In this document: positions 29,370 to 41,167 of the stretch, piece after piece
How the letters are laid out: every line of letters starts with the position of its first letter
Position numbering within the stretch: the stretch's first letter is position 1
Assembly: GCA_963693365.1 (NCBI GenBank)
Contig: CAVNZM010000008.1
Coordinates: 9,486,001 to 9,550,000 of the forward strand
Origin: Amoebidium appalachense
Lineage: Eukaryota > Ichthyosporea
DNA: 64,000 nt
Reading direction: 5' to 3'
Notes under the pieces: model-generated
Databases searched by the model: none
What the model was told of the DNA's origin: nothing
The model's input: only the letters and a program-made list of their open reading frames with translations
Program-made: the position numbers and the translations under genes

Positions 29370-31354
29370 GCGAGACGTACAGGAGTCTTTCTGTTCTGCA
29401 TCTTATCAAGTGCACGCTGGCTGAATGTCAGGGGGGCAATGCCGGGGGGGCACGACAGACACTTCTGACCGCCAGCATAGCAGGCATCCACCAGCCACCG
29501 GTCAAGATACACGGGCAGGCCTCCAATGCTGGTCACAGTGTCAAGGAGGAGGAGGCAGTCGTTGTCTCGGCAAAGCTGGCCGATACCTGGTTTTTTGTTT
29601 TTGTTTTTTTGTTTTTGGGTTTTTGCAGGGGGTGGGAGGGGAAAGGGCGGGAGGGGGCCGGGGGGGAGGGGGGGGGGGGGGGGAGCGGGGAGGACGTGGG
29701 GAGGGGAGGAAAGGGGAGGGGGGGGGAGAGAGAGAGCGGTGGGGTGGGTGGGCGGAGGGAGGGGGGGGGGGGGGGGGGGAGGGGGGGGTAGGATGAGTTA
29801 CAGAGCAGGAAGAACACACTCATACCGGACAACACGATGAAGATTGCAAATCACATATAAGGAGTATGCATTATAATAAGCAGAGGCCATTCTCACGGGG
29901 GATGTGATGGGAAATGGGGATTGGGTGTGTGTGTGTGGGTTGTTGTGTGGTGATGAAAGTGTATATTTGGGTGGAATGTAGTGGGGTGGGTGGGTGGGTG
30001 ATGGTGGTGGTAATGGGAGAGGAGGGAGAGAGGGGGGAGGGGGGGGGATATGGGGTTGTGTGTGTGTTTGTTGGAGGGGGACGGCCAATGTAAACGAATT
30101 ACAGTGATTTTTGGATGGCTCAAAGTAGAGGCCAAACAGAATATCAGAGAGACAGAAAGAGCCGATCTCCGAGAGGGGCCGGGGGCCGCGGGGAAAAGGG
30201 TGTGTGTGTGTGTTTGGGGAGGGGGGGGGGGGGAGGGGGGGGGGTAAAGCAGGCGAGCAGCACCCAGGATGTACACGAGTGCATTCAGTGGACAGAGACA
30301 CACACACGAAGAACAGAGTCCAGTAGTACAGGGGGGTGACACACAAGCACAAAAACCAAATTACTGTCTCACGCCCCCTCCCCCCCCCCCTCCCCCCCCC
30401 CCAAACACACACTCTCTGTCCGCTCCGCATCTCTATCCCTCCCCCTGTCCAATTTCCCCCTCGCTCGTTATGTGTACGCGTGTGCTTGCCTGCATGTGTA
30501 TTTGTGTCTGTGTGTGTTGTGTTTTTCGGGGCGGAAGGGGGAGGTGAGGCGCGGTGGGGGGGGGGGGGGGAGGGGGAGGGGGGGAGGGGGGTGGAGGGGG
30601 GATGTGGGGTGGCGAAAAGCCATACCATCCATGGGCTGGCATGCACCGGTAGATGTCTCGGCATGCACCAGGCCCAGAATCTAAAATGCGCCCAGCCAGA
30701 TTAGGCACACACACAGACATGCATGTGCACCAGTTGCACTTCTAACCAACCGCTTGTCCATGAACATCATGGGAAATATGTGTTCTTTTGCAATAGATCA
30801 CATGTGCATATGGTTTCTAGGGCACCTATCCCCCACCAATCAAAAAAAAAAAAAAAGAAAAAAAAAACCTCAACTATAACCACCACTGCCCAAGCCATCC
30901 ACGGCCGTACTTCGAACCAGGGTGTGAAGAGAAGGAGGGGGGGGGGGGGGGGGGGGGGGGGTTGGACAGAGTCACGCAGGCAGAGGTAGGTGTGGAGACT
31001 GCATTTTATGTGGGGACAGTGCGTCTGCGTACATTTTTGGGAGAAGGGACAATGAAAGAAGAGAAAGAGGGGAGAGAGACGAGGAAGAAGGATGACTTGC
31101 ATGTGTGTGGGTGTATGTGTGTGCGTTTGTGTGTGCACGGGGAGGGGGGGGGGGGGGGGGGGGGGAGGGGGGGAAGGATAGCTTGTTGCGTGTGTGTGTG
31201 TACGAGTGTGTGTGTGTGTGTGTGTGTACGGAAATGAGGGGGAATATTGGGGGGGCAGATACCTTGGGCTTGTACTTGAGCACAGCCTCCTTGATCTCAT
31301 CGAAAGAGAACACCTCCCCCCAGGGCTTAGTGATGGTCTTGACATCAGCACCGT

Positions 31355-31405
<51 letters not shown>

Positions 31406-31476
31406 CGTGTGCAAAGCGTGTGAGTGGGTTGGTGTTGTTGTGGTAGTGATGGTGCGGGAGAGGGCCGGGGCGGTGG

Positions 31477-31507
<31 letters not shown>

Positions 31508-32106
31508 AAGAGGACATAGATGGCATCACCATACAAAAAAAGGGAGGGAGGGAGGAAGGGGCGAGGGAGAGAGGGAAAGGAGAAAAGGAGAGAAAGGGGG
31601 GGGGGGGGTTTTGAATGCGGAACACAGTACGAAGTACGCATACACGATGAGAAGCATGGTGCAGGACACATGCAAAGGCAAACATTCAAGTATGCAGCAT
31701 CAGCCATGCGCACAGTATGCGTCATAAGCAGAGCCCATCCTCAGGGAGGGCCCAAGTCATCAATTGCGTCTGAGTTTCGACCCCTTAGCCCGCGTATATA
31801 AAGGGGGGGGGGGGGGGGGGGGGGGGGATGGGTGGGGGGAAGGGGGAGAGAGAGAGAGAGAGAGAGTGAGTGTGTGTGTGTGTGTTTTCTCCCCGGAAGG
31901 AAGGGCCGAGGGGGGAAGGGGGAGGGGGGAGAGGTAGGTAGGATGCAGTTCACCATGCCAATACAATAACACAATAACGACAGACACTGAATGTCATAAA
32001 GGAAGAGACACAGCAGAGCCACACAGCCGCAACAGCTTAGTTTCAAGGAGATGCAATAATGAAATGACTCTTCCTCATATCAACCATCCACGATCTACCC
32101 TCCCCC

Positions 32107-32144
<38 letters not shown>

Positions 32145-32325
32145 AAAAGTCCCCCCCCCAACCCAGATAGAGCCACCTAAGAAGGGTGGGGGTAGGACGG
32201 CAAAGGGGAGGAATAGGTCAGGAAATTGAGTGTATACACACGGAGGGAAGCATAGAGCAAGAACAAAATGGGTAAGAAGGATACAAGGGAGAGAAGTACC
32301 CCCCCCCCCCCGGGGGGGGGGGGGA

Positions 32326-32373
<48 letters not shown>

Positions 32374-32762
32374 AGGCCGCCACCCACTCACCCACCCCCC
32401 GCCCCCACCCACACGCAGAGAGAGATAGAGAGATAAAGAGAGGAGGGGGGGAGAGAGAGAGGGAGAGGGAGAGGGGGGGGGGGGAGAGAGAGAGAGAGAG
32501 AGGGAAAGAGAGAAAGAGAGAGAAAGAGAGAGAATCTAGGTGTTGATCATATCCAGTAAAGTAGTGACCTCTTCTTTTTTGCAGTCATACCTGGAGCACA
32601 TGTCCACACCACGGATACCAAAGTAGCCGTTGATGCAGTAGAGAACGACATCCCCAGCCTCAACAAGGTTGGCTACGGCAGCCTCCCATGCAGCACTGCA
32701 ACAAAACACAGCACACATTAGGGCCCGAAGATACGCGTACACGCGCGCGTATGTACACGCGC

Positions 32763-32802
<40 letters not shown>

Positions 32803-34143
32803 GTGTATGTGTGAAGAACCACAAAACGAAGCTTGCATGGGGTTGAACCTAGCTGCAAGTAGGCCTATCACTCTGTGGAAACGAGATTAAAAGTATGGTC
32901 TGATGATTTTCAATTCGCCGCCCCCCCCCCCCCCCCCCCCCCCCTCCCCCAAACACACACACACACTTACACAACCCTCAACCTGACCAGCAACCTAGCA
33001 TGTCCAGCACTCTTTCCACAAGCTCCATCTTGCTCCTCCCCCCCCCCCCCCCTCCCCACCCTTGCCAGGAGCAAGCGGACATCCTGTCTTCCTACTGCAA
33101 CTTACACGTTCTCCCCTCTCCCTCTTCAAACCCCCCTTTCCCATCACCATCTATCTCCGTATTGCCTTCCCCCGCCAGCTCCCCCTCTCCCCCCCCCCCC
33201 GCCAGCCCATTTCCACCTTCCCCTTCCCTTCCCTTGGCCCCATAAATCCATACTCCCAGGGGCAGACCAGTTCACAAGTTCCCAGGGGCAGACCAGTTCA
33301 CAAGTTCATAAGAAAGGAGAAAAACACCGACCTTCCGGTTCCACTGACAGGCACCGTGAAGGCATTCTTTGTCTGCCAGACATAGCGCAGAAGCTCTTGA
33401 GTCTCCTCCATCAGGTGGAGGAAGTGGGGGTCCATGTGGCCCACCTGCACACGTGTTCTATGGTGAATGGCTGGAAAACAAAGGTACGTTTAAACGATTA
33501 AAAGACTTAGAGACGAGGAAAGACGTGGGAGGAAAAGCGTAGGAGGAGTCAAAGAAGGGATGAGAGAGCCTTCATACAACCATACACCCTAATTAGATGA
33601 CTTTGAGACAGTCAACTTCTGGATGGATATATGTCTTTCAACACAGGCAAGGCACACACACAGGCATCAGAACACAGAGTGCCACGTAGAAAAATATCTC
33701 CAGTTGTAGGATTACCTGAGGCATGGCCATGGCCTGGTAGACACGAGGTGCGCAGTTGCTAGGCCCGGGACCCAGCATCAGCCTGTTGTAAAGCGCACTT
33801 TGTTAGCAAGTCTCTTAGAGAAAACATGTGCAGGCTTTTCTTGGCTACTCTTTTCCTTGTGTCGTGTGACAAGATGAAGCAAAACTAGAGGCCATGATTG
33901 ATGCACCCAGTAGCTTGGCCCTTAATTTAACGTTCCTAGAAAGGGCTTTCTCCGTTTGCGTATCTGCACCTATTTGTGGCCTGCTCAAACCTAATAATAA
34001 TAAGTGGGAGCCCTAGTTGTGCCAAAAGGAGAGAGCGAGAGAGTGAGAGGGATATTGATTGACCTGGGAGGGGGGTCCAGTTGCTTGAAGCTTGGCGCAA
34101 CAGGGACATCAAGGCCCGCCTCAGCACCGTTCGGCTTAGCCAT
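25610..34143 (-). CDS. AGXT: Alanine-glyoxylate / serine-pyruvate aminotransferase, 11 exons
   Basis: Exons in minus order: 34143-34064, 33782-33716, 33444-33332, 32695-32591, 31356-31263, 30680-30626, 29586-29381, 28639-28459, 27990-27910, 26321-26220, 25770-25682 or to the stop at 25610. All phases are compatible; up to 25682 they encode 391 residues, the family's usual length. Fold-type I PLP enzyme transferring the amino group of alanine or serine to glyoxylate or pyruvate. Motifs: LMLGPGPSNCAPRV; HAETSTGACQPMDG; LLLLDTVTSIGG, with Asp187 expected at the PLP pyridine nitrogen; YAGGQKCLSCPPG, with Lys213 as Schiff-base lysine; YHHTAPISMIYALRESL; WRIGLMGFNSR. If exon 11 is not spliced again, 24 extra residues follow before the stop. 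No clear C-terminal peroxisomal tripeptide is seen. Introns hold GT arrays, G runs and family-B repeats. Confidence 0.93.
26369..26905. repeat. Purine-rich tandem duplication (~240-bp unit) in AGXT intron
   Basis: A G-rich block containing agagagcgggtcagagagag, gtaaaagaaatggggggaga and tgcgccgggggaggagcg starts at about 26452 and repeats at about 26681 with very few differences. G runs flank it. Confidence 0.85.
27292..27608. repeat. Dispersed repeat family B, long copy 1
   Basis: This ~317-bp sequence after a G run is nearly identical (a few substitutions) to 38652-38968. It lies between AGXT exons 26321-26220 and 27990-27910. Its short open frame (MNMSRSPVLIRDEQG) is shared by the other copy but shows no domain. 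Confidence 0.9.
31606..31775. repeat. Dispersed repeat family B, diverged copy
   Basis: After a G run it reads ttgaatgcggaacacagtac and ends cagagcccatcctcaggga, followed by cccaagtcatc and gagtttcgacc as in the long copies. A shorter relative lies at about 29795-29900. Confidence 0.75.
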
Positions 34144-35526
34144 CTTTTCTCTCCTTTAGAGAACTAACAGAAGTAGGATAGGAAAAAACCTAAAGGGGAA
34201 GAAAAGGAACGAACGGGTGAAAATGGTGAAGGAAAAGTGAAGGCTGTGAGAACGGCTCGAGGTTTTTGCGTCGGAGAAAGAATCCACCTGCTTAAGAGAC
34301 ATCTGATTGGCTGCTTCTTGGTTGAGTGATGTCATCATGGCGGCATTTGCACAAACCTACAACTAAAATTAAATTGTCGTTAAAACCATATAATAGGCTC
34401 AAGTAGAATTAAACTGTACCGAGCACCTTGATATCATGGCTGCTTCTATCAGACTGCTGTCATCCAATCGTAGAATACCACATTCCGGTTGGATAGAGAT
34501 ACCTCTCTGGAATGCAAACCCGGTGAGGCTGACTGTCTGAGTCTGTGTCTACAGCAAAACTCCTTATAGACTCATATGCCACTATTTTCAATAGGCGTAT
34601 TTTTAAGATATGGCTTTATAATTTTTTAATATACACAAATTGTAGTGGGTAGAGACAGTCTCAGAGACTGGCCTGATTCAAGACCTTGCTAGTTACCCGT
34701 CGCCACGGATCACGGCGGCGACGTGCACCAGAGTGAAAGTGAGCAATAGCCCTTGGGGGTTTATGCACTTTGTATTGCTGCGGACATCGTCAGGCAGGGG
34801 CCCAGCCTCACTTGACGGCCTACTGCGTTTTCCAGCGCAGCCAATCAAATGCAGCTAGTGACTTACATAAGTACACCGTATGCAATAAAACAACCCTAGT
34901 ATAGATTATGGATAAGCAGAAGCTAGCATTGGTAGCTCCGAGAGAAAGGTAAGACACCGTATCACAATATCATACTGTGCAGCATTAATAAGGTGATCTA
35001 ACACGGTCATTTTAAAACGGATATACTGGGGGAGCTAACAGGTCACACTATTCCGCGAGTAAACCGCCCCCCACACATATTACACATACGAGCAGGAGAC
35101 ACCAAACGATTACAACGCCAAGACATAATCATCTTTGCATATTTATACGACACAACATCATGAATAAACGAATCTATATAGGAGCGAGATTGTCTAATTG
35201 TATCCGCCATATAGGCTACTAGTAGTTCAATAGCCCTTTATCAATTACCGGAATGTCTGAATGATTTGATTGCCTAGTACCAGGAGTCCAATATCAGTAC
35301 CCACTTCTATATATGGTCTTGCGGTGCGTGGTAGTCCAATCATCGCTAAAAAATCCCATTAACAAGCCTTATTTGGTTCCAAAGGCTTGCGGCTGAGCCT
35401 TATTTGGGTTGCACCCTCGTTTCCCAAGCCCCCCCCCCCCCCCCCACGCCCAAAAATTTCGAGGTGGGAACGGTTCGAGGTGGGAACGGGGGGGGGGGGG
35501 GGGGGGGGGGGGGGAAGGATTTTTTT

Positions 35527-35582
<56 letters not shown>

Positions 35583-36108
35583 ATCCGAGTCTGCAGTGTG
35601 CTTGCCATTAATTTACGGTGTCATTATTAATAAAACAGCTGCAGCATGTGAAAGTGACCTGCAATCACTTCTACACATTATTATTATGGTATTTTGACTA
35701 CGTAATGATATCATAGGTATTAAAAAGGCGAATGTCGCATGCATGGATGTATACGTAGTGTGTGCTTGACGTGTATGTGGTTGCGTGTGTGCATGTTCAT
35801 GTGTGTGTGCCGTGTGTGTGCATTGAATGTGACAGCATACTCTACATACACCGTGACATTACAGTTAAACTGTAAGTAACATTACAATCATAAACTACCA
35901 CTCTGACATGCTGAACATTACTGGAAGTTAAATGTTACAATTAACACCTAACAAACTGATTCTTAAGTTACTGTATTGACTAAGTCTTGGCATCATGATG
36001 CCAAATCCCATACTAATCGAACCTACTAGACATGCCCTACGTTTGCCACCTGACCCCAAAGCAGCTGGCAGCCACAATAACAATTAGAAACTACGTGGAG
36101 GGATTGGC
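34144..36108. other. Intergenic region upstream of the AGXT-type gene
   Basis: An inverted CCAAT (ATTGG near 34308) could belong to the minus-strand AGXT promoter. Otherwise this is mixed-composition sequence with one poly-C/poly-G/poly-T block (35430-35580). I see no gene, tRNA or clear repeat. The motif cttatttggttccaaaggctt (35368-) resembles cttatttggtttgaaaggctt near 44259. Confidence 0.55.
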
Positions 36109-38610
36109 TCACTTCCACCTATTATCCGTGACACTAAAACTGAGCAGGCGGATGCCAAAAGCGGTGACCAGAGCATACAACATGGCCTTGCACCTACAGC
36201 ATTGCATGTAAGTATGACACAGATGGGGAGGGATTGCTAAAGTCAGTTGACAGACGCTACATTGTGCACTGGCTATCGTGCTCGGGTATGTGTGATAATA
36301 ACTGGGGTGGAACACTTGCGGATGGTGCGGGTGCTGGCTAGGGGGAATCACCCCAGACTGTTGGGTGCTTTGGAATTCATCCGCCGAATCGGTTGACGAA
36401 CTGGTGGGATCATGCTCCTGAGGGGCAACACCTGTGTTGGTGCTTGCACGTGAAAGGCCGCTGGGCTTGGCCTTCTTTGACGGGGCAGTCTGTGAATTAC
36501 TCTGTGACTTCAGCCCACGTTTCGTGTTTCGTGCTCTCTCGCTTGCTTTCTCCGTAACTGTCCTAGCAGCGGCTTCCTTAGCCCTCGCGATTTCCTCCCT
36601 CACCTCGGCGGCCACCTGACTACGCAAACGTCTTTCCTTCTCAATGTGTTCTATTTTTGACTTGATTTGTTTCAATGTTTTGGAAAGGATGGCATCCAGC
36701 CCCACACCCTCCTCGTTGCCCTCCAATGCTGCATGGTAATGTGCAAATATGTCCTCCTCTGTTGCCGGCAACTTTTGTTCCGCAAGCGAAATAACAATAC
36801 TTTCAATCAACGCGGTCTCCGCATCCGACCATCTACCCGAACGTACCTCCTCGCCCACAGACACATAATACTCCAAACCATTCTGATCTGTGGTTCGTGT
36901 TTGCGTGAATCGTGCTCGCCGCCTTTGCGTTGGAACCGTGGCAGTGGCCTTGCCCCTGGTGGCTGTTGTGTTGGCCGTATGGGTGGTGTTGGACCCATCA
37001 CCACTTCTCAGGGAAAGGTTCCCCCCTTCGCCGGATAAATGCAGCTGCATGGTAGACGGGCGACCTGGACGGTTTGGCTCTGGCCGCTGTCCATGACTGC
37101 ATGTGTATGTGCGTTTGTGTGTGCGTGTGAATGCGCGCGCACGTGTACACATGTGTGTTTGTGTGTGCGTGCGCACACGTGCTCTGTGGGTGCGTGCGTG
37201 CGTGGATTCGTGCACCTGTGCATCTATCCACACACGTGTATGCATGGACCATGATGCGCGGATGCATTGTGTGTGTGTGTGTGTGTGTGTGTTGGGGGGG
37301 GGGGGGGGGGGGGGGGGGAGGGGCTGTGTGTGTGCGTGCACACGTGCATGCGTGTGTGTGTTTAAGTTTGTGTATGGTGTGCGGGTGTGCAGGTGGTGAG
37401 CAGTGGGGAAGGTGGGGGGGAGGAGGAGGGGTTAGACATCATGAAACGACGGATACAGGAGGGGGAGGGCATTGGGAGAGGGGGCTTTTCTTTCCCCTCC
37501 GGGGGGGGGGGGGGGGGGGGGGAGAGAGAGAGGGGGAAATTTAAAGGGGGGGGGGGGGGGGGGGAATAAAGAGAGGGACAAGCAGAAATACCTGGATTTG
37601 GCCAAGTTAAGGTTTCGATTATAAAGTACCAAGTGTGGGCAAATAGAGGATGCAAAAGAAGAAAAGTAGCAAATGCATATCATACGGCTCACCTGTTGCC
37701 ACAATTCTCACACCTGCATGCCTGGGTGCATGCCCGCTTGTTCTTTGCGCATATGCAACGCTCATGCCCATCGTATGCCTGCACTTTTCCCCCGCCGTTC
37801 TTAAAACCACAAAAAAAACGTGTTCTATCCTTACTGTTTCTATTACAGCTGCAGCCCTTGGCGGGCAACCCACCGAACGTGTCAGTTGTGTTAGCGTTAG
37901 ACGCCAACTCCGTCGAGTTTTCCGTGTCAACTGAGTGTGATGTCTGTGTTTGGTTGTTGTCCGAGATTTTGTTCGCATGCGACAAGCGAGGTATTACCAC
38001 TGAGTAATGATCTGCTGCACCGTTAAGTGATACGGGTATGGCAATGTTGGGTTCGATGACGGTGGGTGGAGTGACCGCAACTACACCGTGATTGGCAATC
38101 GTGCTAAAAATGGTTATTGGTATGCGGAGTGCGTTGGCTAAGCCCAGCACCATCGCGTCACCGGCTGCAGAAGCAAAATGGGCGCGCCGAGGACAGCGGA
38201 AATCATCAGCTACGTATGCGAGGGTCACCCTTGAAAGGAATCCTTGGTATTCTGCTAGATTTCGCCGCCATTCGTTTACCATTAGTTCGCGTAGCCGTCC
38301 AATCGCCTCTATAGGCTCCATATTAGCTGTAAACCCCAATGTGTTGAGGTGTTCACGGGTAGCTACATGACCGCTTTGTAGATACTGATTGATATAATGC
38401 CACACCGAATGAAACAAACAGTTGCCGTCAGCGGGTGTTTCCATAAGCTCCATTCTCCAGGCACCCAGAATTTGAAGAAGGCGTTGTTGCTGGACCTCAG
38501 GTGGCCCGGATATGTCCCTGTGTTGCACATCACAAGGAAGAATAAGCAAAGACAAGAAGTGGGAGGGTGACGTAGGGCAGTGGTGGTGGGGTGGGTGACA
38601 GTGGGGTGGG

Positions 38611-38652
<42 letters not shown>

Positions 38653-39340
38653 TTGAATGCGTCAAAAAGTACGAAGTACACAAGAACAAACGGATAACAC
38701 GATGCAGAATGCAAGCCATACATAAAGAGTATGCATAATAAGCAGAGCCCATCCTCAGGGGGGGCCCACGTCATCCACAGTACCCGAGTTTCGACCTATT
38801 CCCCTCGTTAACGAAACCCAACTCAGATACTGTTTCACTTGAACATGAGTAGGTCACCCGTCTTGATCAGAGACGAGCAGGGTTGCTTATGCAGGCAAGG
38901 GCAGTGGGAAAGGCCGGGGGTTAAAGTTGCAGCAGTAAGCAGAAGCAAGAAAAATATAGATAGGAACTGGGGGGGGGGGGAAAGAGAGAGAAAGACATAT
39001 TATGGGAAAGGCGGAAAGGCCGAGGAGCAGAACAAGGGAAACCTTGGCGTGTGTGTGTGTGTGCGTGTGTGGGTGGGTTGGGGTTGGGGGGGGGGGGTTG
39101 GGGGTTGGGGGGGGGGGGGGGGGGGGGGGGGGGGCATTAGATTATTAAGAATTCTATAAGTGAATAAGAGTGTGTGCGCTCGTGGCTGCGAGGGAGGGTG
39201 CATGCGTGCATGCATGGGTGCGTTCGTGTGTGCAGGTGTGTGAAAGGGGAGGGGTGTGTGTGTGTGGGGGGGAGGGGGTTAGGCACTCTGAAGGGGGCCG
39301 GGCAGGTGTAAGGGAGTACTGATGAAGGAGGGGCTATGAA

Positions 39341-39374
<34 letters not shown>

Positions 39375-39731
39375 AGATGCAGATGCTTTCAAATAGGTGG
39401 AAGAGAAGCAGGGAGCTTCCAAAAAGGTAGGATGGAAGATATAGGTATACTATTAGAGAATAATGAGAATTAGGGGAGGTAAGAGGTAATGGAGGACTTG
39501 AAAAGGAGGGACGAATGGGCAGAGGCCCTCCTGAGGGGGGGGAGGGGGGGGGGGGGAGGGGAACAGGACAGGCATAATAAGTGGGCCTGGGGAGGCAGGT
39601 TGTCTGACAAAAAACTGGTGTCACTTGGGTTGGAAGGAGAGATGGATTAATACGTGCAAGGAAGTAAGGAGGTGGAGCAGTTGGGAGGAAGAATTGTGGG
39701 AAGGAGGAGAGGGGGAGGGGGATGCAGAAAA

Positions 39732-39771
<40 letters not shown>

Positions 39772-40740
39772 GGGGAAAGGGGGATGGGGGAAAGGGGAGG
39801 AGGCCCTGCAGGGAAAGTGGGGGGAGAGGCGAGAGGGAGGAGCGGGGGGCGTTGGAGGGGAAGGGGGGGGGGGGGGGGGGGGGTTTCGGCAGGAAGCACC
39901 TGGCAAGCTGTATGTCTGCTGCCACGGCCTCGTCAAAGAACACTAGAGTGAAGAGCAGATGATCCGGGTCCTGTGCTGCTAAAGCATACCCTTCGGAGCT
40001 GTGCACAGACCCAATCAGCTTGCGCATCGCACGCCGGGCGTTAAGCTTGCGGCCTGCTAGGCGCACACATGTTGACACGTTGAATGAACCGGGGCTCTCG
40101 TCACTTGACCCCTCATCGTCATCGTCAGAGCCATCACTGTCGAAAGACCCAACCTCCATACCACACTCAGGCAAGGAACGGTTGCCATTATTGCCATAAG
40201 CTGCAGAGTGAACACAAAGACAGGGTGAGAGAATAGCTGGTCAATGGTTGCCAGGTCTATAAAGAACCCACTCCCAACCGAATCCCCCATCCAACCCCCC
40301 CCCCCCCCCCCCCCCCCCCACCCCCCACACACACACACAACATACATACACACACACATACACACACACACACCGCCCACACCCTCCCCCCACCCCCCCT
40401 CTTGCTCTCGGCCCCCCCCCCTGCCTAATTCTCCACTTCCCCCTTCTCCCTCTCTGTCCCACCCTCCCGCCCTTCCTCTTTACCGACTGCCCTCCTCTCT
40501 TTGCCCCTCTCTTTCTGTCTTTTCCGCCATCCCTCCCTCTACCCTTTCTCCCCCTCCCTCCTTCCCTCCAACCCTCCCACCCACCCATCCTTCCCTCCCT
40601 TTCTCCCTACCCTGACCTCTCCCCCTTCCCCCCCTCCCCTGTCTTTAACATACACACACAGGCACACACATACACGCCCCCCCCCCCCCCCTCCCTCCCC
40701 CTTCTCTGTACCCACCCACCCACCCACATTACACACACAA

Positions 40741-40795
<55 letters not shown>

Positions 40796-41130
40796 CAACA
40801 CACACACACACTCACTACACACACACAGGCACACACACACACAGACAAGCACACACCCACAGGCATACACCGTGACACACAGAAACTCTCTACCCACTAT
40901 CCTGTACTGCCTCTTGACTAATTGTATGCTTAAAGGGGAAGGGAGGGAAGGGGGAAAAGCGGAGGAGTGGGCTTTAAGTGGGTACACTGCACAGAATGGT
41001 CACACAAAACATATGGAACACGTTGCCACACACACCCTATCGGGTGATAGCAACATATAAGAGGCAAGCCAAAGCAGAAAAGGCAGCATAAAGCGAGGAC
41101 GCAACACAATTAGAGTCCATTTGTGTGTGT

Positions 41131-41167
<37 letters not shown>

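Noticed and set aside
37689-38774. Starting the OTU protein at the ORF's upstream ATG (38774)
   Set aside because: That N-terminus is translated from the family-B repeat and a poly-G run; the acceptor at 38518 and the phase match to the 40200-39900 exon are better supported.
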